DNA of 64,000 bases from Dendrolimus kikuchii (Eukaryota > Arthropoda > Insecta > Lepidoptera > Lasiocampidae). Positions 20,638-31,454 of the stretch are shown one piece after another (position 1 is the stretch's first letter; the number at the start of each line of letters is the position of its first letter). The position numbers were made by a program, and so were the translations under genes. The stretch covers positions 26,463,051 to 26,527,050 of the forward strand of contig CM034391.1 of the NCBI GenBank assembly GCA_019925095.2, in the 5' to 3' direction. The notes beneath the pieces are model-generated. The model ran no database searches. It had not been told where the DNA came from and worked only from the letters and a program-made list of their open reading frames with translations.

Positions 20638-20958
20638 GTTTTATCCGTGCAGGAACGGAGAAAGAATACAATTTCCTGCGGCCGGGCGGCCTGTCGTAAG
20701 AGGCGACTGAACAACCCACAGCCAGGTGGTAGAGCATTTTCCCGACTGGATGCCTACCACCGCTGTGCTAAAGTATGTCACCATAACAACCTTGAGTTGT
20801 GTTCCGGCATTAGTGACCAGGTTCCAGTCTCTCTTAAGAGAGCAGCAGCGCATTTGTAGCACCTTTGGTTTTGTAAATGTCTACAGGCGATGGTAACCGC
20901 TTTCTATAAAGTGGACCATCTGCCTGTCTGCTGCACTTCTGCAATAAAAAAATAAATA
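20638..20958 (+). mobile_element. SINE-like S1 retroposon, full length
   Basis: It begins TTTATCCGTGCAGGAACGGA and ends CTTCTGCAATAAAAAAATAA. This full-length copy shows the two terminal landmarks of the family. Confidence 0.9.
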
Positions 20959-21247
20959 AAAAAACATCAGATATCCGGGACACAGTTGGCACTTCAAGGA
21001 ACGATTTTAGGACACAATACAGTAGTTTTCCGACGTTTTTGGACTATTTATCGGCGAGCGTGGCGTCGGGATGATATTTAGGCAGCCATTGAAGATTCGC
21101 CTCGGCCAATGAGACACATGCGTGTGCGCAGCGCCCCCTACTTTTACACAGGCCGAACAAAAGGTTTGGAGGGGAAAATGTTGCCAGGAAAAGGATGCTT
21201 TCCGGGAATGTGACGGGATGTTATAACAACACCATTTGTCAATCCAC

Positions 21248-21505
21248 AACGTAACTACTATTGGAATATCTGCAGACAAACGCCCATATTGTATGAACCC
21301 AAATTAAGCAAGTTACACTTGTGTTATGTGTAATATACAACGAACTACTCTGGGGCCGATCCCAGACTCCCAGACCGTAGTAAATAACGGAGAAAATTCG
21401 TTTCCGAAAATTACCATGCCAGGAGTCGAACCCGCAGCCTCTGCATTGCAGTGAGAGAAGCCGGTAAACGCTTAAATCCCTCAACCACAGAGGCCGTCAT
21501 ATATA
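21248..21505 (-). mobile_element. tRNA-derived SINE (S2), copy 2
   Basis: The minus-strand copy carries the head complement (CCTCAACCACAGAGGCCGTC) at ~21490 and the B-box complement GGAGTCGAACCC at ~21423. GACGGCCTATAT recurs just beyond the head, consistent with a small duplication. Confidence 0.8.
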
Positions 21506-21663
21506 TCTATGACGGCCTATATAATATAATAATAATATCCATTTATTTAGACTAATATTAAAAAATAAATATTTTTTATATTAAAGTTGTTATTAACTGA
21601 AATTGGTGAATCTGGTAAAATTTGAAGGAAAAATTCTAAATGATATTTTTTTTGTATCTCAGT

Positions 21664-21985
21664 CTATACAATTTCCTGCGGCCGAGCGACCTGTCGTAAA
21701 AGGCGACAAAACAACCCACAGCTAAGTGGTAGGGTATTTGCCCGCCTAGGTGGCTACCACCCTTGATCTAGGGAGTTCGGACATTAGTAGCCAGGTTCCA
21801 GTCGGGCAAATGCCCTACCACCTGGCAACACCCTTGATCTAGGGACAGGTTCCAGACCCCCTTTAGAGAGCGGCAGGACATTAGTTGCATCTTTGGTGTT
21901 ACAAATGTCCATAGGCGATGGTAACCACCTACCATCAGGTGTGCTGTCTGCCTAACCGTTGAACTCATACAATAAGAAAAAAATA
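21664..21985 (+). mobile_element. SINE-like S1 retroposon, internally rearranged
   Basis: The 5' and 3' halves match the family. The middle contains an inverted segment of its own sequence (GTCGGGCAAATGCCCTACCA) and a repeated CACCCTTGATCTAGGGA. Confidence 0.8.
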
Positions 21986-22134
21986 TCAAATAGATTCTGA
22001 ATGAGCAACATATAACCGAAATTTCTAGGAGTTTTTGTAACAGCCAGATCAGAATATATGTATGAATGAAAACATTTACAAAAAACTAGTGGTCGCCCAT
22101 TGGTCGAAATTCGACCATAATAATCTATACATAT

Positions 22135-22400
22135 CTATCTATACATAAAATAAAATTGTAGAGGTCAAATTTCTGTACAATAAAAAAATGCTAAAAACCG
22201 AGTCAGAGGGATGTAAGAAGTGAAATAGATCTAATTTAAATTTTTTTCAAATTCTCTGTTTGTCTGTCTGTTTGTGCCGACTAATCTCCGAAACGACTGG
22301 ACCGATTTAAATGAAATTTTGTATGATGGTAGCTTATATCCCTGGTCAACTATAGGATAATTTTGATACCGAAAAATTAAAGAGATCCCATGGGATAGCT
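22135..22400 (+). mobile_element. Helitron-like fragment
   Basis: It is near-identical in layout to the start of the element at 12.65 kb (TGTAGAGGTC, TTTCTGTACAATAAAAAAAT, CTAATCTCCGAAACGACTGG). The 3' end is missing and an S1 copy follows at 22418. Confidence 0.65.
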
Positions 22401-22417
22401 AAAAAACCGCACCACTT

Positions 22418-22731
22418 TTATCCGTGCAGGAACGGAGAAAGAATACAATTTCCTGCGGCCGGGCGGCCTGTCGTAAGAGGCGACAAAACAACCCACAGCC
22501 AGGTGGTAGGACATTTGCCTGAATGGATGGCCATCACCCCTGGTCTAAAGTATGTCACCATAACAACCTTGAGTTGTGTTCCGGTATTAGTGACCAGGTT
22601 CCAGTTTCCCTTAAGAGAGCAGCAGCGCATTTGTAGCAACTGACTGTTGCAAATGTCCATAGGCGATGGTAACTGCTTTCCATCGAGTGGGCTGTCTGCC
22701 TGTCTACTGATCTCCTGCCATAAAAAAAAAA
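22418..22731 (+). mobile_element. SINE-like S1 retroposon, full length
   Basis: It has the full 5' hairpin region and ends in TCTCCTGCCATAAAAAAAAA. It lies just beyond the 3' end of the BEL/Pao coding region and may have replaced or hidden the 3' LTR. Confidence 0.9.
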
Positions 22732-22812
22732 TTATAAGTGTGAACATTGTTAAGATTCGTTGTCAAAGACTATTATACTTCTATAATCGCAGATTTCGCC
22801 AAGGCTACACTG

Positions 22813-23808
22813 TTAATTTGACTTTAACAATAAACAAAAGAGTATATATGCGTGTGCTCGCCGGATAATTCCCCCGCTGGTCTTAATGTCTGCAACACGA
22901 ACAATGCCATCGCGTCCGGGATGAATTGCTACAATTCTTCCTAGTTTCCATTTTAGAGGTGGAATATTATCCTCCTTGATGACGACTAGCGAATTTAACT
23001 GTAGTCCATCCGTGTTTGAACGCCATTTAGTCCTTTGCTGTAGATCGGACACATACTCTTTACTCCATCTTTCCCAAAAGTGCTGACGCAATTTTTCAAT
23101 TCGTTCATATCTGGTCAATGAAGAAGTTGAGTTCTGCTGTTGGTCTGATTGTGGCAGTGAAGTAAAGGTACGACCGATTAAAAAATGTCCTGGTGTCAAA
23201 GGCATGAGATCTGCCGGATCTGATGAAAGTGGAGTGAGTGGCCTGGAGTTCAAAATTGCCTCGATTTGTGTTAAAGTGGTGTATAGCTCTTCATAAGTTA
23301 AATGACAATTTCCCAACACTCTAAGAAAATGATATTTTGTCGACTTTACCCCAGCCTCCCAGAGACCGCCAAAATGAGGAGTATAGGCCGGTATAAAATG
23401 AAAATTTAAATTATCATTAGCCAAACTTTCACTTATAGAATCGCAATTGTTTTTTAAAAACTTTGATAAGTCATTGTAACCACCGACAAATGAGGAACCG
23501 TTATCTGAATAAATATTAAGTGGTCTACCTCTTCGAGAAATAAACCTGCGTAATGCTAGTAAATAGCACTTGCTTGTTAAGTCGCCGACCAACTCTAAAT
23601 GAATGGCTTTCGTGGTGAAACAAACAAAAATACATATATAAACTTTAAGTAAGCGGCACCCACGACCTTGGCGAGAAGCAATCATTATAGGGCCTGCATA
23701 ATGGATTCCAACATTTTGAAAAGGAAACCCATCTGGAAGGAGACGTTGCTGTGGTAAGTTGCCCATCAAAGGAGCCACAGTCTTACCTTTCATGCGATGA
23801 CATCGCAC
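22813..23808 (-). pseudogene. BEL/Pao integrase core and C-terminal DUF5641-like domain
   Basis: The core begins FPFQNVGIHYAGPI, continues IYSDNGSSFVGG and FGGLWEAGVKSTKYHF, and ends with the LTPGHFLIGR and LKWKLGRIVAIHPGRDG signatures of the C-terminal domain. The first catalytic aspartate (GVDYAGP in relatives) is histidine here (codon CAT in place of GAT). The D,D-35-E triad is therefore broken even apart from the frameshifts. The second D and the E are present. Confidence 0.88.
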
Positions 23809-24023
23809 ACACTATGATAACAGGCTTTAGCTAAGTTTCGACCTCCTATTGGCCAGTAAGTATCCCTTATACAAGCTAGCAATAACTGAGGGCTAGCATG
23901 CAATAATCTTTTAAGGCCATGGTCAAATAATAATTTAGTAAAAGTAGGAGTGGACTGTAATAATATAGGATGCTTTTTATTGTATGAAAATAATGAATTA
24001 TTGAGGCGACCGCCCACTCGCAT
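23790..24023 (-). pseudogene. BEL/Pao integrase zinc-binding N-terminus
   Basis: The frame reads MRVGGRLNNSLFSYNKKHPI followed by LLHASPQLLLACIRDTYWP and CYHSVCDV. This is the H..H...C..C zinc-binding region in front of the integrase core. It is separated from the catalytic core by a frameshift around 23800. Confidence 0.85.
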
Positions 24024-24219
24024 TATTTATTATTATCTAAAAATATGTTAAATTTAATAAGTGGACTTTTACGAGGCAAACTTTGATTATTTAATAGTAA
24101 ATTATATTCCAAGAAAGACTCACTTTGAGCTTTTATTATTATAATATTTAAGGCACTTTGTAATTCCTCATTAGATAAAAATTTTGATGTTATATTTTTT
24201 CTACAAATTTCAATGAATC

Positions 24220-25146
24220 TTATAACGTAAGCACTAGGCGCGAGTAATTAGAAAATCTGCTAAAGTCAATGAAATAGTCTTTAATAGGTTGACTAACGAT
24301 AGCATTTAATGAAACATCGGATCGAGTTTCTGGCAATGTTTCAACCTGTTGTGGCTGAACAGGCCACGCTGATATATCATAATTAAGAAATTCAGGTCCA
24401 GACCACCACAAATCAAGATTGGATATAGCATTGATGTCTACATCACGAGATATAAGGTCCGCTGGATTACAATCAGTAGGAACTTGTCTCCATCTATGAT
24501 CACCAGCCTTTTCTAAAATTTCACCAACGCGGTTACGCACGAAAGGCTGGAGTTTGGTAGGCAGCATACGTAACCAGCCTAAGACAATCGTGGAGTCAGT
24601 CCAAAAAAAAACTTGATCAATTTTAGCTCGCAGCGAATATCTAACCTTTTCGTATAGTCGAACGCCCACAAGTGCGCCACAAAGCTCAAGTCGTGGGATC
24701 GTGGTAGGTTTAATTGGTGCAACACGACTTTTTGCTGTTAATAAGCGAATCATTATTTTGCCCTCATTACTAATGCTACGAACGTAGACACAACTTCCAT
24801 AAGCGCGTTCTGACGCATCAGTAAAAATGTGTAGCTGTAGCACTTTATACGAATCACAAACAATAATGCGCGGAACTCGCATAGCGTTTAAAAAATGCAA
24901 ATGTTTCATTATTTCATACCAGCGCTTTTGTATGTCTGGACATAGTGGTTCATCCCATGAAAGCTTATCTAACCACAACCTTTGCGTTAACATCTTCATA
25001 GTGATAATGTAGGGTGCTAAAAGACCTAACGGATCGAAGATTTGTGCAATCACTGAGAGTAAATCACGTTTAGTACGTCCTTCAGGAATAAGGGGATTTA
25101 ATGGAAAACAAAGTTCATCTGATTGCGAATGCCAACCAAGACCCAA
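24220..25146 (-). pseudogene. BEL/Pao RT connection and RNase H
   Basis: It continues the polyprotein after a frameshift: GLGWHSQSDELCF, LLSVIAQIFDPLGLLAPYII, then RNase H-like HIFTDASERAYG and FFWTDSTIVLGWL, and CNPADLISRD. Members of the family use this domain to remove RNA from RNA-DNA hybrids. The frame breaks again near 24220. The coding can be followed in another frame through the connector to the integrase. Confidence 0.85.
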
Positions 25147-28009
25147 AAAACTTTTTTGGCTCTAATGAACCTATGTTTAAATCAAGTGAAGCATGATTTA
25201 CTTCACATAGCAATTTGGGTTCATTTGATCTCCATTTTCGCAATGACATACCAGCGGAACTTAGTACAGTGGTGATTTGCTCACGGATATTTATGACGTC
25301 CCTTAAAACATCACCACCCGACAGTAAATCGTCAACATAAAAGTCATGCATGATAACTTCAGAAATATTCTTATCAGAACATTCCAAAGCAAGTTGTTTA
25401 AGGCAACGTGTTGCCAGGTATGGTGCACTCGCTGTTCCGTAAGTCACAGTATTTAATTCAAATATTTTAATAGAATCAGTAGGACTATCACGCCAGAGAA
25501 TCCGCTGAAGGTGCCTGTCGTCCGGATGTACCATTATGCACCTGTACATTTTCTCTACGTCAGCAGATAAAATATACTTGTGCTGTCTAAAACGCAACAA
25601 AATAGATAATAAATCATCCTGAACGACGGGGCCTACCATCTGTATATCGTTTAAAGAAACGCCAGATGTCGAGGGACAACTTGCGTTAAACACCACTCTA
25701 AGTTTAGTTGTTGTGCTGCTTTCACGAAGTACTCCATGATGCGGTATAAAGTACCCGACATTAGTCTTAGGTTGTTTACAAACAGACATATGACCTAGTG
25801 ATTCATATTCAGCCATGAAATCATAGTACAATTGCCTATTATTAGAATTATTTTCTAATCTTCTCTCTAAAGATAAAAGGCAATGCACTGCTCTCTTGTG
25901 AGATTCCCCTAATACCTTAAAATCTTGTTTGAGTGGTAGACGTACACAAAAACGTCCGTCGCCAAGACGGTAAGTATTTTTGACAAAATGCTCTTCACAC
26001 CTTTTTTCTTCAAATGAGTAATGAAGAGATGAACTTGTTATTTCCTCTAATTGCCAAAAACGGATTAATTGTTTGTTAATATCATTCATACTATTTTCCT
26101 GACAGTGAGACTGAACGTTGGTAAAGTTACATTTAATATCGGACGACGACAATGCAGTGTTTACAACCTCAACAGATACTAGCCAACCTAACCTGGTCTC
26201 ATGCAAGACGGTCTTGCTATTACCTAAACTTACTTTCTGTGACCCTAGCAAATCCCAAAAGAGATCAGCGCCGATTAGCATATCAATCTCGGCAGGTTTA
26301 TAAAAAGTAGGATCAGCTAAGCAAATGTTTGTAGGAAGTTCAAGTTGAGATAAGTTCACTTCTCGACTAGGAACATTAGTTGTAATGGATGGCAAAATAA
26401 AACAACAAACATTAGTTGAATAACTGTCATCTAAAGACCTTAAATAAACGTGACACCGTTTTCCTACATATGAAGTTGCATTATTAATTCCTATAATTGA
26501 TTTATTTATCTGTACTGAGCTTAAATTTAATTTATGAAACATTTTCTCAGTAATAAAGCTTGAAGTACTGCCACTGTCTAGCACTGCACGAGCCACGTAT
26601 TCGACATTATTGCAATCGAACAATTTGATCAGTGCAGTTGATAATAATACGTCGCTAGAGTGCATAAGGTTTACAGATAATGTTACGTTAGCTGTGTTAC
26701 GATTATCAACCGCAACAGAAGTGGATGCATTACCATTTGAGGGTGAATTAGATATAAACGAAGAGTTACCTTTTTCAGTAACATGTATGAGAGTGTTGTG
26801 TCGACGCTTGCATACTTTACAGCCTGGCTTTTTGCAATGATTAGCGTAATGTCCTGGTTTAAAACAGTTATAGCAAACTTTATAACTTGGCAGTAACTGT
26901 AATCTTGCTTCGTTACTAAGTGCAAGAAACTGAGGACAAGTGAACAGACTGTGGTCTCCGTTACACTTTTGACATAATTTTCTATGTATATTTAATTCTA
27001 TTTTAGAATTACTTGGGCTTTGCATGGAAACCATAGCTTTCAATTTAGGACTGGATTTATTTTGTATGGAATGACTATGACGTGACATCTCTAAGGTTTC
27101 AATTAGATCAGCTCGGCTACGTAAGAATTGCAGAAACAATTCGAAAGTGATTGTTACGTCTTTGTTAATGCGACCTTTAAATTCTTCCCACTCACGGTAT
27201 GTCTTCTGGTCTAGCTTCTGTGTAATCAGATAAATTAAAAGTGTCCCCCAATGTGCTACGGGCTCACCCAAGGATTCAAGTGAACGTAAGTTCTTATTTA
27301 AAGTGTCAACTAACCGCTTTAAAGAAACAGAGGACTCCTTTATAGAGCATTCGATATTAAATAAGGCGGAGACGTGATTCTGTATTAAAAGCCGTTTATT
27401 ATCAAATCTCTCACACAAAATGTCCCATGCAATTGAATAATTATTAGCAGAAAACTCTAATGATTGGATGACGACAGCCGCGGAACCTTCCAGAGAAGCC
27501 CTTAAATAATAGAATTTATTTATTTCATCGATCTCATCGTTAGAATGGATAAGACTATTAAAGGAGTCTCGGAACTCTAACCAATTCTCATAGGAACCAC
27601 TGAATTTAGGCAGTTGTATGGTCGGCAACTTAACAAATTTATGTTTGTTGGATTGAGAATATTTCTCACTACCAACATTGGAACACCTATCGCACGCTGA
27701 GCCATAGTTATCTTTTCGTTGTTGCTCACCTAACAAACCTTGAGCTTTAGCTATGACTTTATAGTACTGGGATTCAAAGGATGAACGCTCCGCTAATTGT
27801 GTGTCGGGTTTGTCAGCAATGCATTCTAGACGTAACTGAACCTCATCGTACTGGTTATATAACATATCCATTTTATTAACACGCAATTGCAATTCCGTTA
27901 CCTCGCAATCCTGTAAAGGCGTTGAAAGTGAATCTACATAACTGATAAATGTAGTCAAACGCCCTTTAAAACTGGCTCGCTTTTTAATTAAGTCTCTTTC
28001 CTCGGCCAT
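25115..28009 (-). CDS. BEL/Pao gag-protease-reverse transcriptase
   Basis: A 964-codon frame starting MAEERDLIKKRASFKG. An N-terminal helical gag segment is followed by the LPKFSGSYENWLEFRDSFNS region (DUF1759-type capsid-like). Next come cysteine knuckles, including CYNCFKPGHYANHC and CKVCKRRHNTLIH. The aspartic protease follows with the active-site-like VLDSGSTSSFI. The reverse transcriptase has FNASCPSTSGVSLND, ILSADVEKMYRCI and the catalytic FYVDDLLSGG. It forms virus-like particles and copies RNA to DNA in active relatives. The frame is lost after EPKKFFG, where the RNase H part continues in the next frame, so this copy could not make a complete Pol. Confidence 0.9.
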   Translation of the reverse strand: MAEERDLIKKRASFKGRLTTFISYVDSLSTPLQDCEVTELQLRVNKMDMLYNQYDEVQLRLECIADKPDTQLAERSSFESQYYKVIAKAQGLLGEQQRKDNYGSACDRCSNVGSEKYSQSNKHKFVKLPTIQLPKFSGSYENWLEFRDSFNSLIHSNDEIDEINKFYYLRASLEGSAAVVIQSLEFSANNYSIAWDILCERFDNKRLLIQNHVSALFNIECSIKESSVSLKRLVDTLNKNLRSLESLGEPVAHWGTLLIYLITQKLDQKTYREWEEFKGRINKDVTITFELFLQFLRSRADLIETLEMSRHSHSIQNKSSPKLKAMVSMQSPSNSKIELNIHRKLCQKCNGDHSLFTCPQFLALSNEARLQLLPSYKVCYNCFKPGHYANHCKKPGCKVCKRRHNTLIHVTEKGNSSFISNSPSNGNASTSVAVDNRNTANVTLSVNLMHSSDVLLSTALIKLFDCNNVEYVARAVLDSGSTSSFITEKMFHKLNLSSVQINKSIIGINNATSYVGKRCHVYLRSLDDSYSTNVCCFILPSITTNVPSREVNLSQLELPTNICLADPTFYKPAEIDMLIGADLFWDLLGSQKVSLGNSKTVLHETRLGWLVSVEVVNTALSSSDIKCNFTNVQSHCQENSMNDINKQLIRFWQLEEITSSSLHYSFEEKRCEEHFVKNTYRLGDGRFCVRLPLKQDFKVLGESHKRAVHCLLSLERRLENNSNNRQLYYDFMAEYESLGHMSVCKQPKTNVGYFIPHHGVLRESSTTTKLRVVFNASCPSTSGVSLNDIQMVGPVVQDDLLSILLRFRQHKYILSADVEKMYRCIMVHPDDRHLQRILWRDSPTDSIKIFELNTVTYGTASAPYLATRCLKQLALECSDKNISEVIMHDFYVDDLLSGGDVLRDVINIREQITTVLSSAGMSLRKWRSNEPKLLCEVNHASLDLNIGSLEPKKFFGSWLAFAIR

Positions 28010-28845
28010 TCTGGAAGACAGGGGTAGTCAACCTGGAATTATACAATTTGAAAGCTTAATATATGAAAAGTAAACTCTTATATAAGTTTCTTAACACCAG
28101 TACAATAATAAAAGTAATTAATTTAGGTGAACAATTAATTTGATAACATAAATAAGTAATTTATAAGTACCTACACATACAACTAGAATTTTCAACCAAA
28201 CAGCTAATAATTTTATTTTATTTAATTTTAATTATTGGGAAGTGTTTCTATTAATACGTATTTAATCATTAATTACAACAAAAAGAACAATCATACAGTG
28301 TAATAATTAAGTAATAACAATGGTGAACAATGCAATTATTTTAAATATTGAATGTGAACAAAAATGGAATTGACATAGAAGGTGAACTTTGACCTCTAAT
28401 ACATTACTTATATGTATTAAGAAATATCCGTTACACAGATTTGTAATGTAGTTAACAATATGTAATTATGCATAAATGATGTACAAATACTGTACTATAC
28501 ACAAAGGTACAATTTATTGCTCTAATTACTGACTGCAAAATTCAATAAAATTTGCAAAGGTTACCTACAATGCAACAGAAATTAATTAACGTTTTAAATG
28601 TTAAAAATACAATAAGTAATATTACTAACCTTTTGTTTCACTAATTTATACCTATACTTACACCATAAATAGAGTGTTGGGTAAAAATTAAAGGTTTAAA
28701 AGTAGATTTTATCACCACGTATCCACTGTGAAATTTCTTCGACTCAGTTGGCAAAGATTTCTTATTTCCACTCACTCTCCAATATATATCTTTATGTAAA
28801 TCGCTGATTCCTCTTAATTTGACATCCGGTGACGATCCAGGACCA
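28010..28845 (-). other. BEL/Pao 5' leader with candidate primer binding site
   Basis: This is AT-rich untranslated sequence between the gag start and the LTR. The minus strand reads TGGTCCTGGATCGTCACCGG at 28845-28826, adjacent to the CAACA LTR end. That is the expected position and TGG start of a tRNA primer binding site. Confidence 0.55.
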
Positions 28846-29023
28846 TGTTGCGGAGACAGGATAAAATTAAAAGAGCAGAAATTTCAGAGATTGTTCTTCC
28901 GTGTAATCGACGTACAGAGAGAGATATATTTTATGACGGTGGATACAAAAAAAAACTCCGTTAATATTAAACGCCTGTAAAATGCATATAGGCACAATTG
29001 GTATGGCCAATTTAGCAGGCGCT
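28846..29023 (-). repeat. BEL/Pao 5' LTR remnant
   Basis: It ends TCTCCGCAACA on the minus strand next to the candidate primer binding site. The upstream part is cut by the RTE fragment at 29028. Without a second LTR the length is unknown. Confidence 0.5.
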
Positions 29024-29027
29024 TCTT

Positions 29028-29334
29028 TGTGTCGTGGCCTTCCACGACTTCTGCATCCATCCTCTTTAGCATTGTATATCTGTTTAGTCATTCTTTCATC
29101 ATGCATTCTTTCCACATGCCCGAACCACCGGAGCATTCCTTTCCTTACCTTCACCCCGACACTCTCTTTCAGACCAACTCTCTTTCTTACTTCGGTATTA
29201 CGAACGCGGTCCGCGAGCGTCACTCCGCAGATTTTGCACAGTGCTCGCATCTCGACCGCGATTACTCTACTTTCATGCTCTCTCTTCCATACCCAACTCT
29301 CGCATCCATATGTGAGCGTAGGTACCAGCACCGT
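29028..29334 (-). mobile_element. RTE-type LINE internal fragment lacking its 3' end
   Basis: The minus strand runs from VLVPTLTYGCESWVW to GCRSRGRPRH, then stops ~190 bp short of the usual tail at the BEL LTR remnant. A 155-codon frame (28867-29331) reads from the LINE into LTR sequence and is chimeric. Confidence 0.85.
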
Positions 29335-29550
29335 TAAACAGTTAAAAAATGATGACAGAAATTATTGACAACCACTTTAGAGTTATCGAGTGGTCCTTGA
29401 ATATACCAATAAATCTCTTTCAATACGATTTCAACAGCACTTTGAATCATTCATGTCGTCGAATTGTATAATTGTGATGTCAAATACTTTTTGTTCAATT
29501 AATGGAAAAATAAGCAATTTATGAGCTTTACCGAAAGCTCTGTTCTATTT

Positions 29551-29850
29551 TATCCGTGCAGCAACGGAGAAAGAATGCAATTTCGTGCAGCCGGGCGGCC
29601 TGTCGTAAGAGGCGACAAAACAACCCACAGCCAGGTGGTAGGACATTTGCCCGACTGGATGGCTACCACCCCTGGTCTAAAGCATGCCGCCATAAGAACC
29701 TTGAGTTGTTTTCCGGCATTAGTGGCCAGGTTCCAGTCTACCTTAAGAGTGCAGCACCTTTGGTGTTGCAAATGTCCGTAGGCGATGGTAGCCGCTTTTC
29801 ATCAAGTGGGCCGTCTGTCTCCTTAACTCCTGCAATAGAAAAATATATAT
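29551..29850 (+). mobile_element. SINE-like S1 retroposon
   Basis: TTTATCCGTGCAGCAACGGA to CTCCTGCAATAGAAAAATAT, with ~25 bp missing at the GCAGCAGCGCATTTGTAGC segment. Confidence 0.88.
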
Positions 29851-30282
29851 AATTAAGCCCGACAGTCTCCCCGCCGACAACGACCTGGAGTCTATTTTTT
29901 ACTTATAGATTGTTATTTTGTAAGTCTAGTTATATTTATATTGTAGTTTAATTTTAGTTTATATTAATTTATAATTAGTTTTATTTATGTTATTGTTTTT
30001 AGTTTTTATCATAGTTCTTATTTATAATTTATAATTAAGTATAACTAGGTTTGAATGAGATTACCGTCGTTATGATTTCTTTTTTTGATACAGAAAGTAC
30101 TACAAAGAAATAGTAGATTGTTACACGAGAGTTTGAAGGTGACCTGGGCGCTAATAATTTGAGTACCTAAATAGGCTTTGATCCGAGGTTAACACTCTGC
30201 TTTTCATTTCGAATATGAGGAAAGTAAACAAAAACTGATTCGTTGAACAAACAACTACTTCTCGGCCACTTCTCTAGCACCA

Positions 30283-30428
30283 CCTGTTTGGGACCCAAAC
30301 CCAGCAAAAACCAACTACCAGACCTCAAGACACTGTGAGCTCTTTCTGCGTGCACCGGAACATAAGCCAACTTGATTGATAATTTATTTTTTATTTTTCC
30401 TCCCACGCATTTTAATATTATATAAAAT
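30283..30428 (+). pseudogene. Penelope-like element C-terminal fragment
   Basis: GGACCCAAACCCAGCAAAAA and CTCAAGACACTGTGAGCTCT through CTTGATTGATAA match the end of the GIY-YIG ORF and 3' region at 56.5 kb. A Helitron follows at 30430. Confidence 0.75.
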
Positions 30429-30429
30429 A

Positions 30430-30750
30430 CTAGCTGACCTGGGCAACTTCGTACCACCTAAAAATCTATAAATAAAAAAGCTGAATGATAATTGCAGAAT
30501 GTTTCGACTTTAGTAAAAAATTTGGTCAAAACTTAACCGGAACGTACATCAAACGTTTGACATTCAAAACCAAAAAAATGAAAAAAAATCTTCACTTTTC
30601 TTAATTTGATTTCTGAACGACTTTTAAATTTAGTCGTAATTGATTTCTAAACGACGGTACGAACATCAAATGTTTGACAGGTAGGTATAGTTTCTAAGCG
30701 AAAGCGAAATTGTTGTTTTTAGTATATTTATAAGCATTTTTTTCATATTT
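30430..30750 (-). mobile_element. Helitron-like element
   Basis: The plus-strand start ACTAGCTGACCTGGGCAACT is a Helitron 3' end in reverse. Its inner part (AAGCGAAATTGTTGTTTTTA) is the inverse of 31.39-31.43 kb, so both belong to one family in opposite orientation. Confidence 0.65.
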
Positions 30751-30765
30751 ACTTACACATTTTAT

Positions 30766-30955
30766 TAAATTTGAATTAAAAATAGTGTAATAAAAAATGA
30801 TTTTATTGTAAAAAAAAGCGTGAGGTGCTTTTCAAACTATTGATACCATGCACCCCACGCTTTTTTTACAATAAAATCATTTTTTCTTACACTATTTTAA
30901 ATTCAAATTTATTTTCTATTTTTTTAGTTGGATTTTCTAAAAAGCGTATTTTTTA
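30766..30955. repeat. Fold-back element, truncated copy
   Basis: Inverted arms meet around 30831-30849, with GTAAAAAAAAGCGTGAGGTGC against GCACCCCACGCTTTTTTTAC. The left arm is shortened where the Helitron abuts. It is the same family as 37.85-38.13 kb. Confidence 0.75.
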
Positions 30956-30974
30956 GTTTTTTTAAACTATTATT

Positions 30975-31226
30975 TTTATTATTCCGACGTTTCGGCCACT
31001 TTTCAGTAGCCATAATCACGGAAGACGAAGATGTCAAGTGTCAATGAGTATTGTTAAAGTTTTATTTAGCCTACCGCCAACTGGTTAATTTTATTTATTT
31101 AGTTTTAATTTTGTTTACGGTTATTATTTACTCTATGGGAGCCTAATCTAATTTACCATCGCTTCGCAACATGTTGTGGATTGAAGAGAAGAAGCGGCAC
31201 AAGAAACTCTTCAGCAAACATGCCTA
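30975..31226 (-). mobile_element. Penelope-like element 3' region with hammerhead-like motif
   Basis: This is the minus-strand copy of the PLE untranslated region: TTAGAGCTAGGCATGTTTGC equivalent, GAAGAGAAGAAGCGGC, and the ribozyme-like motif at 30982-31023. It ends where a Helitron starts (31228). Confidence 0.75.
30982..31023 (-). ncRNA. Hammerhead-ribozyme-like motif, decayed copy
   Basis: On the minus strand: stem I TTCC, core GTGATTA, stem II GGCTAC/GTGGCC around TGAAAA, GAAAC, GTC, stem I GGAA. Core position 3 is G and position 8 is U, so only a wobble pair remains. The C-to-T change in CAC/CAT suggests decay from the G3-C8 form seen in the other copies. Confidence 0.5.
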
Positions 31227-31227
31227 G

Positions 31228-31440
31228 CTCTAATCTATATATATAAAAATCAATTGCTGTTCGTTGGTCTCGCTAAAACTCGAGAACGGCTGGACTGATT
31301 AGGCTACTTTTGGTTTTGAATTATTTGTGGAAGTCCAGGGAAAGTTTAACAGGTGAGTAAATATGAAAAAAATGCTTGGAATATAATAAAAACAACAATT
31401 TCGCTTTCCCTTAGAAACTATTCCTACTAATTTGAAGGAT
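31228..31440 (+). mobile_element. Helitron-like 5' fragment
   Basis: It begins TCTATATATATAAAAATCAA and carries CTCGAGAACGGCTGGACTGA. It ends without CTAGT where a LINE tail starts. Confidence 0.6.
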
Positions 31441-31454
31441 TTTTTAAAGTTCTT

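Larger units (their letters stand above)
22813..29023 (-). mobile_element. BEL/Pao LTR retrotransposon, broken
   Basis: A single minus-strand element with gag, protease, RT, RNase H and integrase in the usual BEL/Pao order. The candidate primer binding site starts TGG on the minus strand at 28845. It is preceded by CAACA, the probable end of the 5' LTR. The LTR remnant extends to ~29023, where an RTE fragment begins. No matching 3' LTR is visible below 22813. Frameshifts lie near 25140, 24220, 24023 and 23800. Confidence 0.85.

Noticed and set aside
20638..20862. Recurring ~73-codon frames beginning MQERRKNTISCGRAACRKRR or reading MRCCSLKGDWNLVTNAGTQL
   Set aside because: They occur in nearly every S1 copy on both strands, with random truncation and no conserved start or end. 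They are by-products of the repeat.
22813..28009. BEL/Pao element considered as a domesticated gene or active provirus
   Set aside because: It has several frameshifts, a lost integrase aspartate and no visible 3' LTR.
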